The translations under genes were made by a program, and so were the position numbers. From the NCBI GenBank assembly GCA_964468725.1, contig CAYXVU010000178.1:1-12331 (forward strand): a DNA stretch of 12,331 bases, given 5' to 3'. A model generated the notes under the pieces. It searched no databases, was not told the origin of the DNA, and saw nothing but the letters and a program-made list of their open reading frames with translations. This stretch comes from CAYXVU01 sp964468725. GTDB taxonomy: Bacteria > Acidobacteriota > Blastocatellia > UBA7656. Shown here one piece after another: positions 6,222-12,331 of this stretch (position 1 is the first letter of the stretch; the number at the start of each line of letters is the position of its first letter).

Positions 6222-7568
6222 TTGCCGGAACGCAACCCGCGAGGCCGCTTGCTGCAAATTCTCGGCGTAGGCTTCGGGCTTGCTGTCATCATCGGCAACA
6301 CCATCGGCGCAGGCATCCTCCGCACCCCCGGCGAAGTCGCCGCGCAGTTACCAAACGCTTGGCTCTTTATTGGCGTGTGGGTGATTGGCGGACTCTACGC
6401 GCTGCTCGGCGCTTTTTCGATAGCCGAACTCGGCACGCTACTGCCGCGCTCCGGCGGGCAGTACGTCTTTGCCCGTTATGCGCTCGGTGATTACGCAGGC
6501 TTCGTCATTGGCTGGAGCGACTGGCTCTCAACATGCGGAACGAGCGCGGCAGTGGCCGTCGTCATCGGCGAATACAGCGGCGGGCTATTCCCTGCGCTTG
6601 CCGCTTACAAAATCTCCATCGCGCTGGCCGTTATCATCATCTTTGCGGTGTTGCAATGGCGCGGCTTGCGATGGGGCAGCGCCACACAAAACCTAACGAG
6701 CCTGCTCAAAACCCTGGCGTTTCTGGCGCTCATCGCCGCCTGCTTTCTCTTTGGCTCAACAACCTCTTCATCTCCGAGCGCAGGAGTGGCCGCCCCCAAT
6801 CCCGTCACTTTCCTCGGCGTCATTTTGGCGTTGCAAGCGGTGATCTATACCTACGACGGGTGGGCAGGCGTCGTCTACTTCTCGGAAGAGGTTCGCAATC
6901 CCGACCGCGATATTCCGCGCTCGACATTCGGCGGCGTGTTGTCGGTCACCGCTATTTACCTGCTGATGAACGTAGCATTGATTTACCTCTTGCCGATCTC
7001 CTCCATAGCCGGGAATGAATTGGCGGCAGGCGCAGCCGCACAGTCGGTATTTGGTGAGTACGGTGACACGGTGATTCGCTCGCTGATGATTCTTTCGATG
7101 CTCAGTTCGATCAATGCCTATCACCTGATGTCAACCCGCGTAGTCTTTGCGATGAGCCGCGATGGGTTGTTCTCGACCCGTTTTGCCGAAGTCAACGAAG
7201 GCGGCACGCCATCGCTCGCCTTGTTTACCAGCGCCGCCGTTGCCGTCTTATTCCTGCTGGGCGGTGCATTTGAAGATGCGCAGCAAATCTTTGAAACCAT
7301 CACCGGCATGTTGGCCTTTTTCTTTGTAGTCAATTACACGCTCTCTTTCACCTCCCTCTTCATTTTGCGACGGCGCGAACCTGAACGCCCGCGCCCGTAC
7401 AAAGCGTGGGGGTATCCGGTGACAACTGGCTTGACGTTGGTCGGCTCGTTGGCTTTTTTGGTGAGTGCCATTGCCAGCGATACGCGTAAGAGTCTCTACA
7501 CGCTGGTGCTGCTCGCAGCCAGTTACCCGGCTTACCGATGGGTGAAGGGGAGTTGGCGCGTGCGATGA
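6222..7568 (+). CDS. APC-superfamily amino acid permease
   Basis: Predicted inner-membrane transporter with about 12 hydrophobic helices in 448 residues, the normal length of the family. Helix 1 carries the unwound substrate-site motif GNTIGAGI (residues 25-32). The helix-6 region has YDGW (211-214), and the following loop has SEEVRNPDRDIPRS (221-234), the hallmark of LAT/SLC7-like amino acid transporters. RVVFAMSRDGLF (306-317) is the conserved helix 8/loop segment. Substrate class is therefore amino acids, but the exact substrate cannot be read. The start is a rare TTG (6222): AGGAG at 6209-6213 lies 8 nt upstream, and the residues that follow run directly into helix 1. It follows the ATP-grasp gene at 136 nt, with repeat sequence in between, so co-transcription is possible but not assured. 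Confidence 0.9.
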   Translation: MPERNPRGRLLQILGVGFGLAVIIGNTIGAGILRTPGEVAAQLPNAWLFIGVWVIGGLYALLGAFSIAELGTLLPRSGGQYVFARYALGDYAGFVIGWSDWLSTCGTSAAVAVVIGEYSGGLFPALAAYKISIALAVIIIFAVLQWRGLRWGSATQNLTSLLKTLAFLALIAACFLFGSTTSSSPSAGVAAPNPVTFLGVILALQAVIYTYDGWAGVVYFSEEVRNPDRDIPRSTFGGVLSVTAIYLLMNVALIYLLPISSIAGNELAAGAAAQSVFGEYGDTVIRSLMILSMLSSINAYHLMSTRVVFAMSRDGLFSTRFAEVNEGGTPSLALFTSAAVAVLFLLGGAFEDAQQIFETITGMLAFFFVVNYTLSFTSLFILRRREPERPRPYKAWGYPVTTGLTLVGSLAFLVSAIASDTRKSLYTLVLLAASYPAYRWVKGSWRVR

Positions 7569-7727
7569 AAGAGGAGAGGCCGCTTTCGGTAGATTGACCG
7601 AGAAGGCGAGGAGCAGGCAGGCACACGACACCTGGCCGCAGCATAGCGCGCGGGCTAGACACGCTCGGCAAAGCTTGTTATTACTCAGCAGGAAAGGCAG
7701 TCGGTCGCCAATTGTCCATTGAGAACT
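7569..7727. other. Intergenic stretch before the assembly gap
   Basis: No ORF, RNA gene or terminator is recognisable. The last bases before the gap (ATTGTCCATTGAGAACT) have the look of low-complexity intergenic repeat DNA, which could explain why the assembly broke here. Confidence 0.4.
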
Positions 7728-7827
7728 NNNNNNNNNNNNNNNNNNNNNNNNNNNNNNNNNNNNNNNNNNNNNNNNNNNNNNNNNNNNNNNNNNNNNNNNN
7801 NNNNNNNNNNNNNNNNNNNNNNNNNNN
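7728..7827. other. Assembly gap of 100 N
   Basis: Exactly 100 undetermined bases, the usual placeholder for a scaffold join of unknown size. The true distance between the permease and the NfeD-like gene is therefore unknown, and genes may be missing here. Confidence 0.98.
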
Positions 7828-7828
7828 C

Positions 7829-7844
7829 CGGCAGTAAGCTGCCG
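7829..7844. repeat. Perfect hairpin CGGCAG/CTGCCG at the gap edge
   Basis: Bases 7829-7834 and 7839-7844 form a perfect 6-bp stem with a TAAG loop, followed by TCTTGT. It lies 12 nt before the NfeD-like start codon. It could be a REP-like element truncated by the gap, or a terminator for whatever lies in the gap. Confidence 0.45.
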
Positions 7845-7856
7845 TCTTGTAATCGT

Positions 7857-8348
7857 ATGGATTATCTCTGGTACGTCTGGTTCGTCCTTGCTGCGATTTT
7901 CATCGTAGCGGAAATGTTCACCGCTGGTTTTGTGTTGCTGTGGTTCGGCATCGGCGCAGGCGTGGCGGGGTTGCTGGCTTTAACTGGCGTTATCGGGCTG
8001 CCATTTCAAATCTTCATCTTCCTTTCCGTTTCGGTACTGCTCACCATCGCCTCGCGGACGATCTTCGAGAAGTTCTTTCTGCGCGACTCGCCGGGTCGAG
8101 AGTTGAAGACCGGCGTCGAAGCGCTGCCCGGACGGGTGGGCGTGGTCGTCGAAACCTCAAGCGGGCCGACGCACGAAGGCGCTGTGCGTGTACAGGGCGC
8201 GACCTGGCGCGCCTTCCCCATTGATGCGGATGAACGATTACAAGCGGGCGATCAGGTGCTGATTGAGCGCGTTGAAGGCGCATCGGTCTATGTCAGACGC
8301 GTAGATGATGAGCCGTCGTGGCGCGCGTCAAGACGATTGAAAGAGTAA
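7857..8348 (+). CDS. NfeD-like short membrane protein (NfeD1b type)
   Basis: Short-form NfeD protein of 163 residues, expected to sit in the inner membrane and work with the slipin encoded downstream in membrane-domain organisation or protein quality control. Three hydrophobic segments (about 5-20, 24-43 and 48-66) are followed by a soluble OB-fold-like domain (about 88-148) with the typical GxVRVxGxxWRA strand and GDQVLIERVEG turn. The protease domain of long NfeD forms is absent, as expected for this subtype. The ATG at 7857 is chosen because the reading frame upstream runs through a hairpin and into the gap. No good Shine-Dalgarno is visible before it, so a start further upstream cannot be wholly excluded. 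The slipin gene follows after 386 nt rather than directly, because of the inserted material at 8391-8753. Confidence 0.82.
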   Translation: MDYLWYVWFVLAAIFIVAEMFTAGFVLLWFGIGAGVAGLLALTGVIGLPFQIFIFLSVSVLLTIASRTIFEKFFLRDSPGRELKTGVEALPGRVGVVVETSSGPTHEGAVRVQGATWRAFPIDADERLQAGDQVLIERVEGASVYVRRVDDEPSWRASRRLKE

Positions 8349-8357
8349 GTCGGCTAG

Positions 8358-8381
8358 AAAAAAGAGCATCTTGAGGATGCT
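8358..8381 (-). terminator. Intrinsic-terminator-like hairpin facing the minus strand
   Basis: AGCATC (8365-8370) and GATGCT (8376-8381) form a perfect 6-bp stem with a TTGAG loop. On the minus strand the stem is followed by C and six U (complement of A at 8358-8363). No minus-strand gene ends here. On the plus strand there is no U tract, so it would not terminate nfeD transcription well. Confidence 0.45.
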
Positions 8382-8390
8382 AGAGAAACG

Positions 8391-8510
8391 GTGATTGATC
8401 TATATGAAGAATTCAAACTGGTGGTGACTGCCTTAGCCGAAAAGGGCATTGACTATGCTCTCTGTGGCGGCTTGGCAATGGCAGTTTATGGATTTCCGCC
8501 ATTGTCGCAT
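8391..8510 (+). pseudogene. N-terminal remnant of a nucleotidyltransferase (MNT/AbiEii-like)
   Basis: A GTG-started frame encodes about 37 residues that read like the start of a nucleotidyltransferase-fold protein: an amphipathic helix, then IDYALCGGLAMAVYGFP. In the family this GG-containing helix is followed by an R-x-T-x-D-I-D stretch carrying the catalytic aspartates. Here similarity stops right after the FP, the catalytic residues are missing, and the frame runs on into a different small ORF. I see it as a truncated remnant left by insertion or deletion, not a working enzyme. The breakpoint is near 8496-8510. The assignment rests on motif memory, without any database search. Confidence 0.6.
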
Positions 8511-8525
8511 TGCAGGGGGTGCGAG

Positions 8526-8753
8526 ATGAAAGTTGACCTGTCTGTGAAAGCTGTTACCACACGTCTCAAGCGCGTTTCCCAACTGCGCCGCTTATGCCTC
8601 GCGTTAGGAAACGCCCAAGTGAGCCGAGCTAAGTGGGTTGAGCCAACCGGCCAACAAGAGACTGAGTATCGGGCGGAGACTCATCAGAAACAGCCGCCTA
8701 TCGCCGCTGCGGTCAAGAGGAAGGAGAAAACATCATGGAAGGCTTCGGATTAG
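8526..8753 (+). CDS. Small hypothetical protein, 75 residues
   Basis: An ATG at 8526 is preceded by AGGGGG (8514-8519) at 6-nt spacing, a usable ribosome binding site. The first 30 residues (MKVDLSVKAVTTRLKRVSQL and onward to RRLCLALG) form a compact, amphipathic and basic helical segment that looks like real protein. The rest is polar and low in hydrophobic residues. It is in frame with the nucleotidyltransferase remnant upstream and overlaps the slipin start by 19 nt, so translation could be coupled to the slipin gene. I do not recognise a function. It may be a genuine small gene, or part of the same decayed insertion. Confidence 0.45.
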   Translation: MKVDLSVKAVTTRLKRVSQLRRLCLALGNAQVSRAKWVEPTGQQETEYRAETHQKQPPIAAAVKRKEKTSWKASD

Positions 8754-9766
8754 TCGTTCTGGGATTCATCGCATTTTCGGTATTGGTCATTCTATTGAAA
8801 TCGTTTCGCGTCGTCGGCCAAGCGTCGGTCATTGCCATCGAGCGGTTGGGGCGATTCCATAAACTGGCCACCAGCGGGTTAAACATTATTCTGCCCTTCA
8901 TTGATAAGCCGCGCATCGTCTACTGGAGCGGGCAACGTCCGGGACTTACGACACTCGATCTGCGCGAGCAGTTGCTCGATTTTCCGCCGCAGCCCGTCAT
9001 TACGCGCGATAACGTCACGGTGGCGATTGATTCGGTTCTTTATTATCAAATCACCGATCCGATCAAAGCCATCTATGAAGTTGCAGACCTCACCGGCTCG
9101 ATCACCCAACTGACGATCACGGCGATGCGTGCCATCATTGGCGAGCTTGACCTCGATCACACTTTCACCTCGCGCGATTTGATCAATAGCAAATTGCGTA
9201 CGGTGCTCGATGAAGCCACTGACAAGTGGGGAGTGAAAGTCACCCGCGTCGAAATTCGCAACATTCACCCGCCGGAAGACGTGCGCGTAACGATGGAGAA
9301 GCAGATGACCGCCGAGCGCAATCGCCGCGCCCTCATCTTGCAAGCCGATGGCGAAAAACAAGCCGCCATCGCCCGCGCTGAAGGCGAAAGGCAATCGGCC
9401 ATCGCCCGCGCTGAAGGCGAGAAAGCCTCTGCTGTGCTGCGCGCCGAAGGCGCGGCGCAAGCGCGCCTTCGCGCTGCGGAAGCCGAAGCGCAGGCTCTTC
9501 GCCAAATCTCCGAATCCATCAGCGGCAATCAAGGCAATTCGGCTTACTACTTGCTCATGCAACGCTATATCGAATCGCTCACGCAGATGGCCACAAGTCA
9601 GAACTCGAAAGTGGTCTTCATGCCGGTTGAAACCAGTTCGGTCTTGTCTTCGGTCGGGGCTATCAAAGAGATATTTGGCGAAGTCGGCAGCGGGCAGTCT
9701 ACAACCAAAGACGAGCGCGTTTCCATGAAGTTGCCACCGATGCCGTCGGGCAGTTCAACCCGTTAA
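8735..9766 (+). CDS. Slipin / stomatin-like SPFH protein (QmcA-type)
   Basis: Predicted membrane scaffold protein that oligomerises in lipid microdomains and partners with NfeD proteins. The 343-residue product has one N-terminal membrane helix (about 3-22), an SPFH/PHB domain (about 26-185) with the family stretches VGQASVIAIERLGRF, GLNIILPFID and VTVAIDSVLYYQITDP, and the EIRNIHPPEDVRVTMEKQMTAER region that leads into a long coiled coil (about 185-262). The coiled coil contains 11-residue repeats (AIARAEGE). A conserved tail helix (about 268-290) and a polar Ser/Thr/Pro-rich end follow. Start: AAGGAG lies 8 nt before the ATG. Length and layout match QmcA/YbbK-like slipins. The NfeD-like gene upstream is the usual operon partner, here separated by foreign-looking DNA. 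Confidence 0.92.
   Translation: MEGFGLVVLGFIAFSVLVILLKSFRVVGQASVIAIERLGRFHKLATSGLNIILPFIDKPRIVYWSGQRPGLTTLDLREQLLDFPPQPVITRDNVTVAIDSVLYYQITDPIKAIYEVADLTGSITQLTITAMRAIIGELDLDHTFTSRDLINSKLRTVLDEATDKWGVKVTRVEIRNIHPPEDVRVTMEKQMTAERNRRALILQADGEKQAAIARAEGERQSAIARAEGEKASAVLRAEGAAQARLRAAEAEAQALRQISESISGNQGNSAYYLLMQRYIESLTQMATSQNSKVVFMPVETSSVLSSVGAIKEIFGEVGSGQSTTKDERVSMKLPPMPSGSSTR
9365..9420 (+). repeat. Perfect 23-base direct repeat within the slipin coiled coil
   Basis: Bases 9365-9387 and 9398-9420 are identical, with a 33-base period (11 codons). They encode the repeated AIARAEGE units, so the coiled coil grows in hendecad steps. The DNA-level identity suggests a recent duplication or gene conversion. 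Confidence 0.8.
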
Positions 9767-9788
9767 CGGCAATCGTGAACCATAAGGG

Positions 9789-9829
9789 AGACAGGAAAAG
9801 GAGGCACATCGTACCTCCTTTTCCTGTCT
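9789..9829 (+). terminator. Long perfect hairpin after the slipin gene
   Basis: Bases 9789-9804 and 9814-9829 form a perfect 16-bp stem with a 9-nt loop, about 20 nt after the slipin stop. One arm is almost all purine and the other almost all pyrimidine. On the plus strand it is followed by TTGATTCTGACTTTT, a weak U tract. It most likely ends slipin transcription or protects the mRNA 3' end, and separates it from the TPR gene promoter. Confidence 0.65.
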
Positions 9830-9891
9830 TGATTCTGACTTTTGCCTTTCAAATTCTGTCCTGATTCTTTGTACTCTTTCCCGCTGGCTGT

Positions 9892-9918
9892 TTGGAAATG
9901 CGGATTTCGGAGTATAAT
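9892..9918 (+). promoter_or_regulatory. Promoter of the TPR gene
   Basis: A perfect TATAAT at 9913-9918 lies 30 nt before the ATG and just upstream of the ribosome binding site GGAGG (9937-9941). The best -35 candidate, TTGGAA (9892-9897), has a short 15-nt spacer. The expected leader is about 25 nt. Confidence 0.55.
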
Positions 9919-9948
9919 GCCGCCATCTTTTCCAGCGGAGGGACAGCC

Positions 9949-10953
9949 ATGAAAAGACAGCCACTTTGGCCTGCTCTCGCCTGCATCGTTTTTTTGGTCA
10001 CAGCAGCCTCCGCGCAGCGCAATGAGAACACCTTGCGCGGCAAGGTTCGTTCGACAAGCGGAGCAACCTTAAATAACGCGATGGTCGAGTTACGCGTCGC
10101 TGGCGGCTATATGGTTGCGCAAACTTTCACTCGCACGGACGGTGACTTCGAATTTGCCAATTTGCGCGGCGGGGATTATGAACTCGAAGTCTCGCTGTCA
10201 GGGTACGAAACCAAAGTGCAGATTGCCCGTTTTGCGCGCGCCCCGCGCGAAGGCTTTCAAGAAGTCATCAATGTGGAAGTCGTACTGCAACCGCACGGCA
10301 ATACGCCTGCGGGTACGCCCGGCATCAATTTTGTTCAGGAAGTTCCTCAAGCAGCGCGCGAGGCGTATGACAAGGCCATCCTCAAGCTGCGCGAAGGAAA
10401 GTCCGATGAAGGCATCGCCTTGCTGCACGAAGCGCTCGCTACTTTCAACGACTACTTCCAAGCCAACATGGCGCTGGCCGCTGAACTCTACCGCACGGGC
10501 AAATGTGATGAGGCCATCGCGCCGCTCGAACGCGCCCGCCAAGTCAATGAGCGCGATGGCGCCGTCTATTACCTATTCGGATTGGTGACCGCTAAACAAC
10601 AGAAGTTTCTCGTCGCCGAATTCGCTTTTCGAGAGGCAGCAAAATTCAATGCCAATCACATCGGCTCGCATTACTATCACGCTTTAACGCTGATCGAACT
10701 GGCGCTGCGCGATAAGGAAGAAAAAGACCGCCTTGCCAATCTTGCCGAAGCGGAACAAGAGCTTAACCGCGCCTTCGAGATGAGCAACCACAAACTCAAC
10801 GAAGTCTATATTCAACGCGCCCGAATCTATGAACGTCGCGGTAACAAAGAAGAGGCTGCTCGGGCGCTCGAAGCCTATCTGAAAGCCGAACCCGACGCGA
10901 AAAACGCTGACACCATACGATTAGCAATTGGTAAGTTGCGCGAGAAAAAATAA
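9949..10953 (+). CDS. Exported carboxypeptidase-regulatory-like / TPR repeat protein
   Basis: Predicted periplasmic or surface protein of 334 residues. A signal peptide is clear: basic start (MKRQ), hydrophobic core and an ASA|Q cleavage site after residue 22. Next comes a carboxypeptidase-regulatory-like beta-sandwich (about 27-115), with the typical LRGKVRSTSGATLNNAMVEL opening and GDFEFANLRGGDYELEVSL core. Several TPR units follow, at about 134-165, 168-199, 202-235, 237-279 and 283-316. This layout is typical of scaffold proteins that bind other envelope proteins; no catalytic motif is seen. The ATG at 9949 is preferred over in-frame upstream codons because GGAGG lies 7 nt before it, the TATAAT box lies upstream, and the signal peptide begins there. 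It stands alone with its own promoter, and converges on ftsH. Partner and exact role are unknown. Confidence 0.85.
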   Translation: MKRQPLWPALACIVFLVTAASAQRNENTLRGKVRSTSGATLNNAMVELRVAGGYMVAQTFTRTDGDFEFANLRGGDYELEVSLSGYETKVQIARFARAPREGFQEVINVEVVLQPHGNTPAGTPGINFVQEVPQAAREAYDKAILKLREGKSDEGIALLHEALATFNDYFQANMALAAELYRTGKCDEAIAPLERARQVNERDGAVYYLFGLVTAKQQKFLVAEFAFREAAKFNANHIGSHYYHALTLIELALRDKEEKDRLANLAEAEQELNRAFEMSNHKLNEVYIQRARIYERRGNKEEAARALEAYLKAEPDAKNADTIRLAIGKLREKK

Positions 10954-10959
10954 TCCGGT

Positions 10960-10984
10960 ATTGCCAATCACGCAGGTTGGCAAT
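10960..10984 (+). terminator. Stem-loop after the TPR gene
   Basis: ATTGCCAA (10960-10967) and TTGGCAAT (10977-10984) form a perfect 8-bp stem with a 9-nt loop, 6 nt after the stop codon. No U tract follows on the plus strand, so it may act as an mRNA 3'-end stabiliser or a Rho-assisted stop, not a classical terminator. Confidence 0.45.
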
Positions 10985-11010
10985 TCAGCGCAACCCGCAT
11001 GAAGCAGATG

Positions 11011-11047
11011 AAAAAAGAGGGATGAAATCTTCGAACTTCATCCCTCT
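11011..11047 (-). terminator. Intrinsic terminator of ftsH
   Basis: On the minus strand, AGAGGGATGAA and its complement (11016-11026 with 11037-11047) form a perfect 11-bp stem with a 10-nt loop, followed by a run of U (complement of A at 11011-11016, partly within the stem base). It begins about 26 nt after the ftsH stop. This is the clearest intrinsic terminator in the window. Confidence 0.8.
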
Positions 11048-11072
11048 CCCCACGAATCGGGTTATGATTGGC

Positions 11073-12331
11073 TTAGGCCGTCGCATCGCCGGTTACCGGC
11101 GGGATCAATGGTTTGAGGCGTGACGGTTTCGGCTCGGCTTTCGGCTTCTCATCACGCGTCGGCGTCAGGTGGTCATCATCAAGTGGTAGCCCGGTGACCA
11201 ACCGACGAATCTGCACGCCGTCGAGAGACTCACGTTCGAGCAAGGCTTCGGCGATGCGGGTCAGCGCCTCCTTGTTTTCGGTGATGATCTGCCGCGCTCG
11301 CGTGTATTGCTCCATCACAATGCGTTTGACTTCCTGATCAATCTTGATCGCCGTGTCTTCGCTGTAGTCCTGATGTTGGGCGATCTCCCGACCGAGAAAG
11401 ATTTGCTCCTCTTTCTTGCCAAAGGTGATAGGTCCTAAATCCGACATGCCAAATTCGCAGACCATGCGCCGCGATAGTTCGGTTGCCCGTTCAATGTCGT
11501 TGGAAGCGCCAGTCGTCATATGGTTGAGGAAAATCTCTTCGGCGATGCGCCCGCCCATCAGAATGGCGATCTGACCTTCAAGATATTCGCGGGTGTGCGC
11601 GTAGCGATCAGCCTCCGGCAGTTGCATCGTCACCCCTAATGCCATGCCGCGCGGGATGATCGAGACTTTGTGAACCGGGTCGGCGTTTGGCACCTTGATG
11701 CCGATGAGGGTGTGTCCGGCTTCGTGATAAGCGGTGTTGCGTTTCTCTTCATTCGACATGACGATGGAGCGGCGTTCCGACCCCATTAACACCTTGTCTT
11801 TCGCCCATTCGAAGTCGGTCATGCTAACGACTTTACGATTGTAACGTGCTGCATTGAGCGCCGCTTCGTTGACCAAATTCGCCAAGTCCGCGCCGGTAAA
11901 TCCGGGCGTGCCGCGCGCGATGATGCTGACATCCACATCGTCGCCAAGCGGAATCTTGCGCGTGTGAACGCCCAATATCCCTTCGCGCCCTTTCACATCC
12001 GGGCGGCTGACGACGACGCGCCGATCAAATCTGCCGGGGCGAAGCAGCGCCGGATCAAGGACATCGGGGCGATTGGTTGAGGCGACCAAAATCACGCCAT
12101 CGTTCGATTCGAACCCATCCATCTCGACGAGCAACTGATTAAGCGTCTGCTCGCGTTCATCGTGTCCGCCGCCCAATCCTGCGCCGCGATGCCGACCGAC
12201 CGCATCAATCTCGTCAATGAAGATGATGCACGGCGCATTCTTCTTTCCTTGCTCAAACAAATCGCGCACGCGACTCGCGCCAACGCCGACAAACATTTCG
12301 ACGAAGTCCGCGCCAGAAATCGAGAAGAACG
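11073..12331 (-). CDS. ftsH: ATP-dependent zinc metalloprotease FtsH, N-terminus cut by window edge
   Basis: Membrane-anchored AAA+ protease that degrades misfolded membrane proteins and some regulators. The visible 418 residues begin inside the AAA+ module: the frame is open to the edge and reads FFSISGADFVEMFVGVGA, the conserved stretch just after Walker A. Present are Walker B (IIFIDEID), the second region of homology with arginine fingers (ALLRPGRFDRR), the sensor/lid region GTPGFTGADLANLVNEAAL, the zinc-binding HEAGH (encoded at 11712-11726) and the downstream acidic ligand region TTGASNDIERAT. The transmembrane helices, periplasmic domain and Walker A lie outside the window. A Lys/Pro-rich tail ends the protein. 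All catalytic residues that fall inside the window are intact. A good terminator follows the stop. Confidence 0.97.
   Translation of the reverse strand, partial: FFSISGADFVEMFVGVGASRVRDLFEQGKKNAPCIIFIDEIDAVGRHRGAGLGGGHDEREQTLNQLLVEMDGFESNDGVILVASTNRPDVLDPALLRPGRFDRRVVVSRPDVKGREGILGVHTRKIPLGDDVDVSIIARGTPGFTGADLANLVNEAALNAARYNRKVVSMTDFEWAKDKVLMGSERRSIVMSNEEKRNTAYHEAGHTLIGIKVPNADPVHKVSIIPRGMALGVTMQLPEADRYAHTREYLEGQIAILMGGRIAEEIFLNHMTTGASNDIERATELSRRMVCEFGMSDLGPITFGKKEEQIFLGREIAQHQDYSEDTAIKIDQEVKRIVMEQYTRARQIITENKEALTRIAEALLERESLDGVQIRRLVTGLPLDDDHLTPTRDEKPKAEPKPSRLKPLIPPVTGDATA

Noticed and set aside
8391..8753. Intact MNT-type nucleotidyltransferase antitoxin or antibiotic-modifying enzyme
   Set aside because: The catalytic Asp motif is absent and there is no HEPN partner gene; only the first helix region remains.
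9892..9948. Upstream ATG (9898) extension of the TPR gene
   Set aside because: The extension would cover the TATAAT box and ribosome binding site, and would bury the signal peptide.

Overview
The window looks like a chromosomal segment of a bacterium with moderately high GC content (mid-50s by eye). Protein style and gene mix suggest Acidobacteriota, perhaps Blastocatellia: a ribosomal protein S1 with a long acidic N-terminal tail, a carboxypeptidase-regulatory-like plus TPR secreted protein, and a remnant of a nucleotidyltransferase type frequent in that group. This placement is an inference from protein flavour; no rRNA or other phylogenetic marker settles it. A run of exactly 100 N (7728-7827) marks a scaffold gap, so this is a draft or metagenomic assembly. 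The right edge cuts ftsH.

Layout. 1-2931: rpsA on the minus strand, with a GC-rich inverted repeat after its stop and about 860 bases without a convincing gene upstream. That upstream region holds a good sigma70-type promoter (TTGACA-17-TAGAGT) facing rpsA, a palindrome over its predicted start point, and a second weaker promoter. 2932-4566: a minus-strand type II NADH dehydrogenase carrying a C-terminal cyclic-nucleotide-binding domain. 4567-4879: a divergent control region whose plus-strand half encodes a strongly structured leader RNA. 4880-6085: an ATP-grasp ligase of unknown substrate. 6222-7568: an APC-family amino acid permease with a TTG start. 7728-7827: gap. 7857-9766: an NfeD-like membrane protein and a slipin (SPFH protein), normally adjacent partners, here separated by a decayed nucleotidyltransferase start and a small ORF with its own ribosome binding site. 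9949-10953: an exported TPR protein. 11073-12331: ftsH (minus strand, N-terminus missing), convergent with the TPR gene and followed by a clear intrinsic terminator.

How the genes relate. Most are housekeeping genes: translation (S1), respiration (NDH-2), membrane quality control (NfeD/slipin and FtsH). The ATP-grasp enzyme and permease are codirectional and could share amino acid or peptide metabolism, but this is only suggested by proximity.

The most striking unexplained signal is the ATP-grasp leader at about 4715-4879. It can form a bulged 11-bp hairpin, then a three-way junction. The hairpin's apical loop carries eight bases (4760-4767) perfectly complementary to the gene's Shine-Dalgarno region (4867-4874). 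That is the architecture of a translational riboswitch or comparable cis-regulatory RNA, and I could not assign it to a known class.
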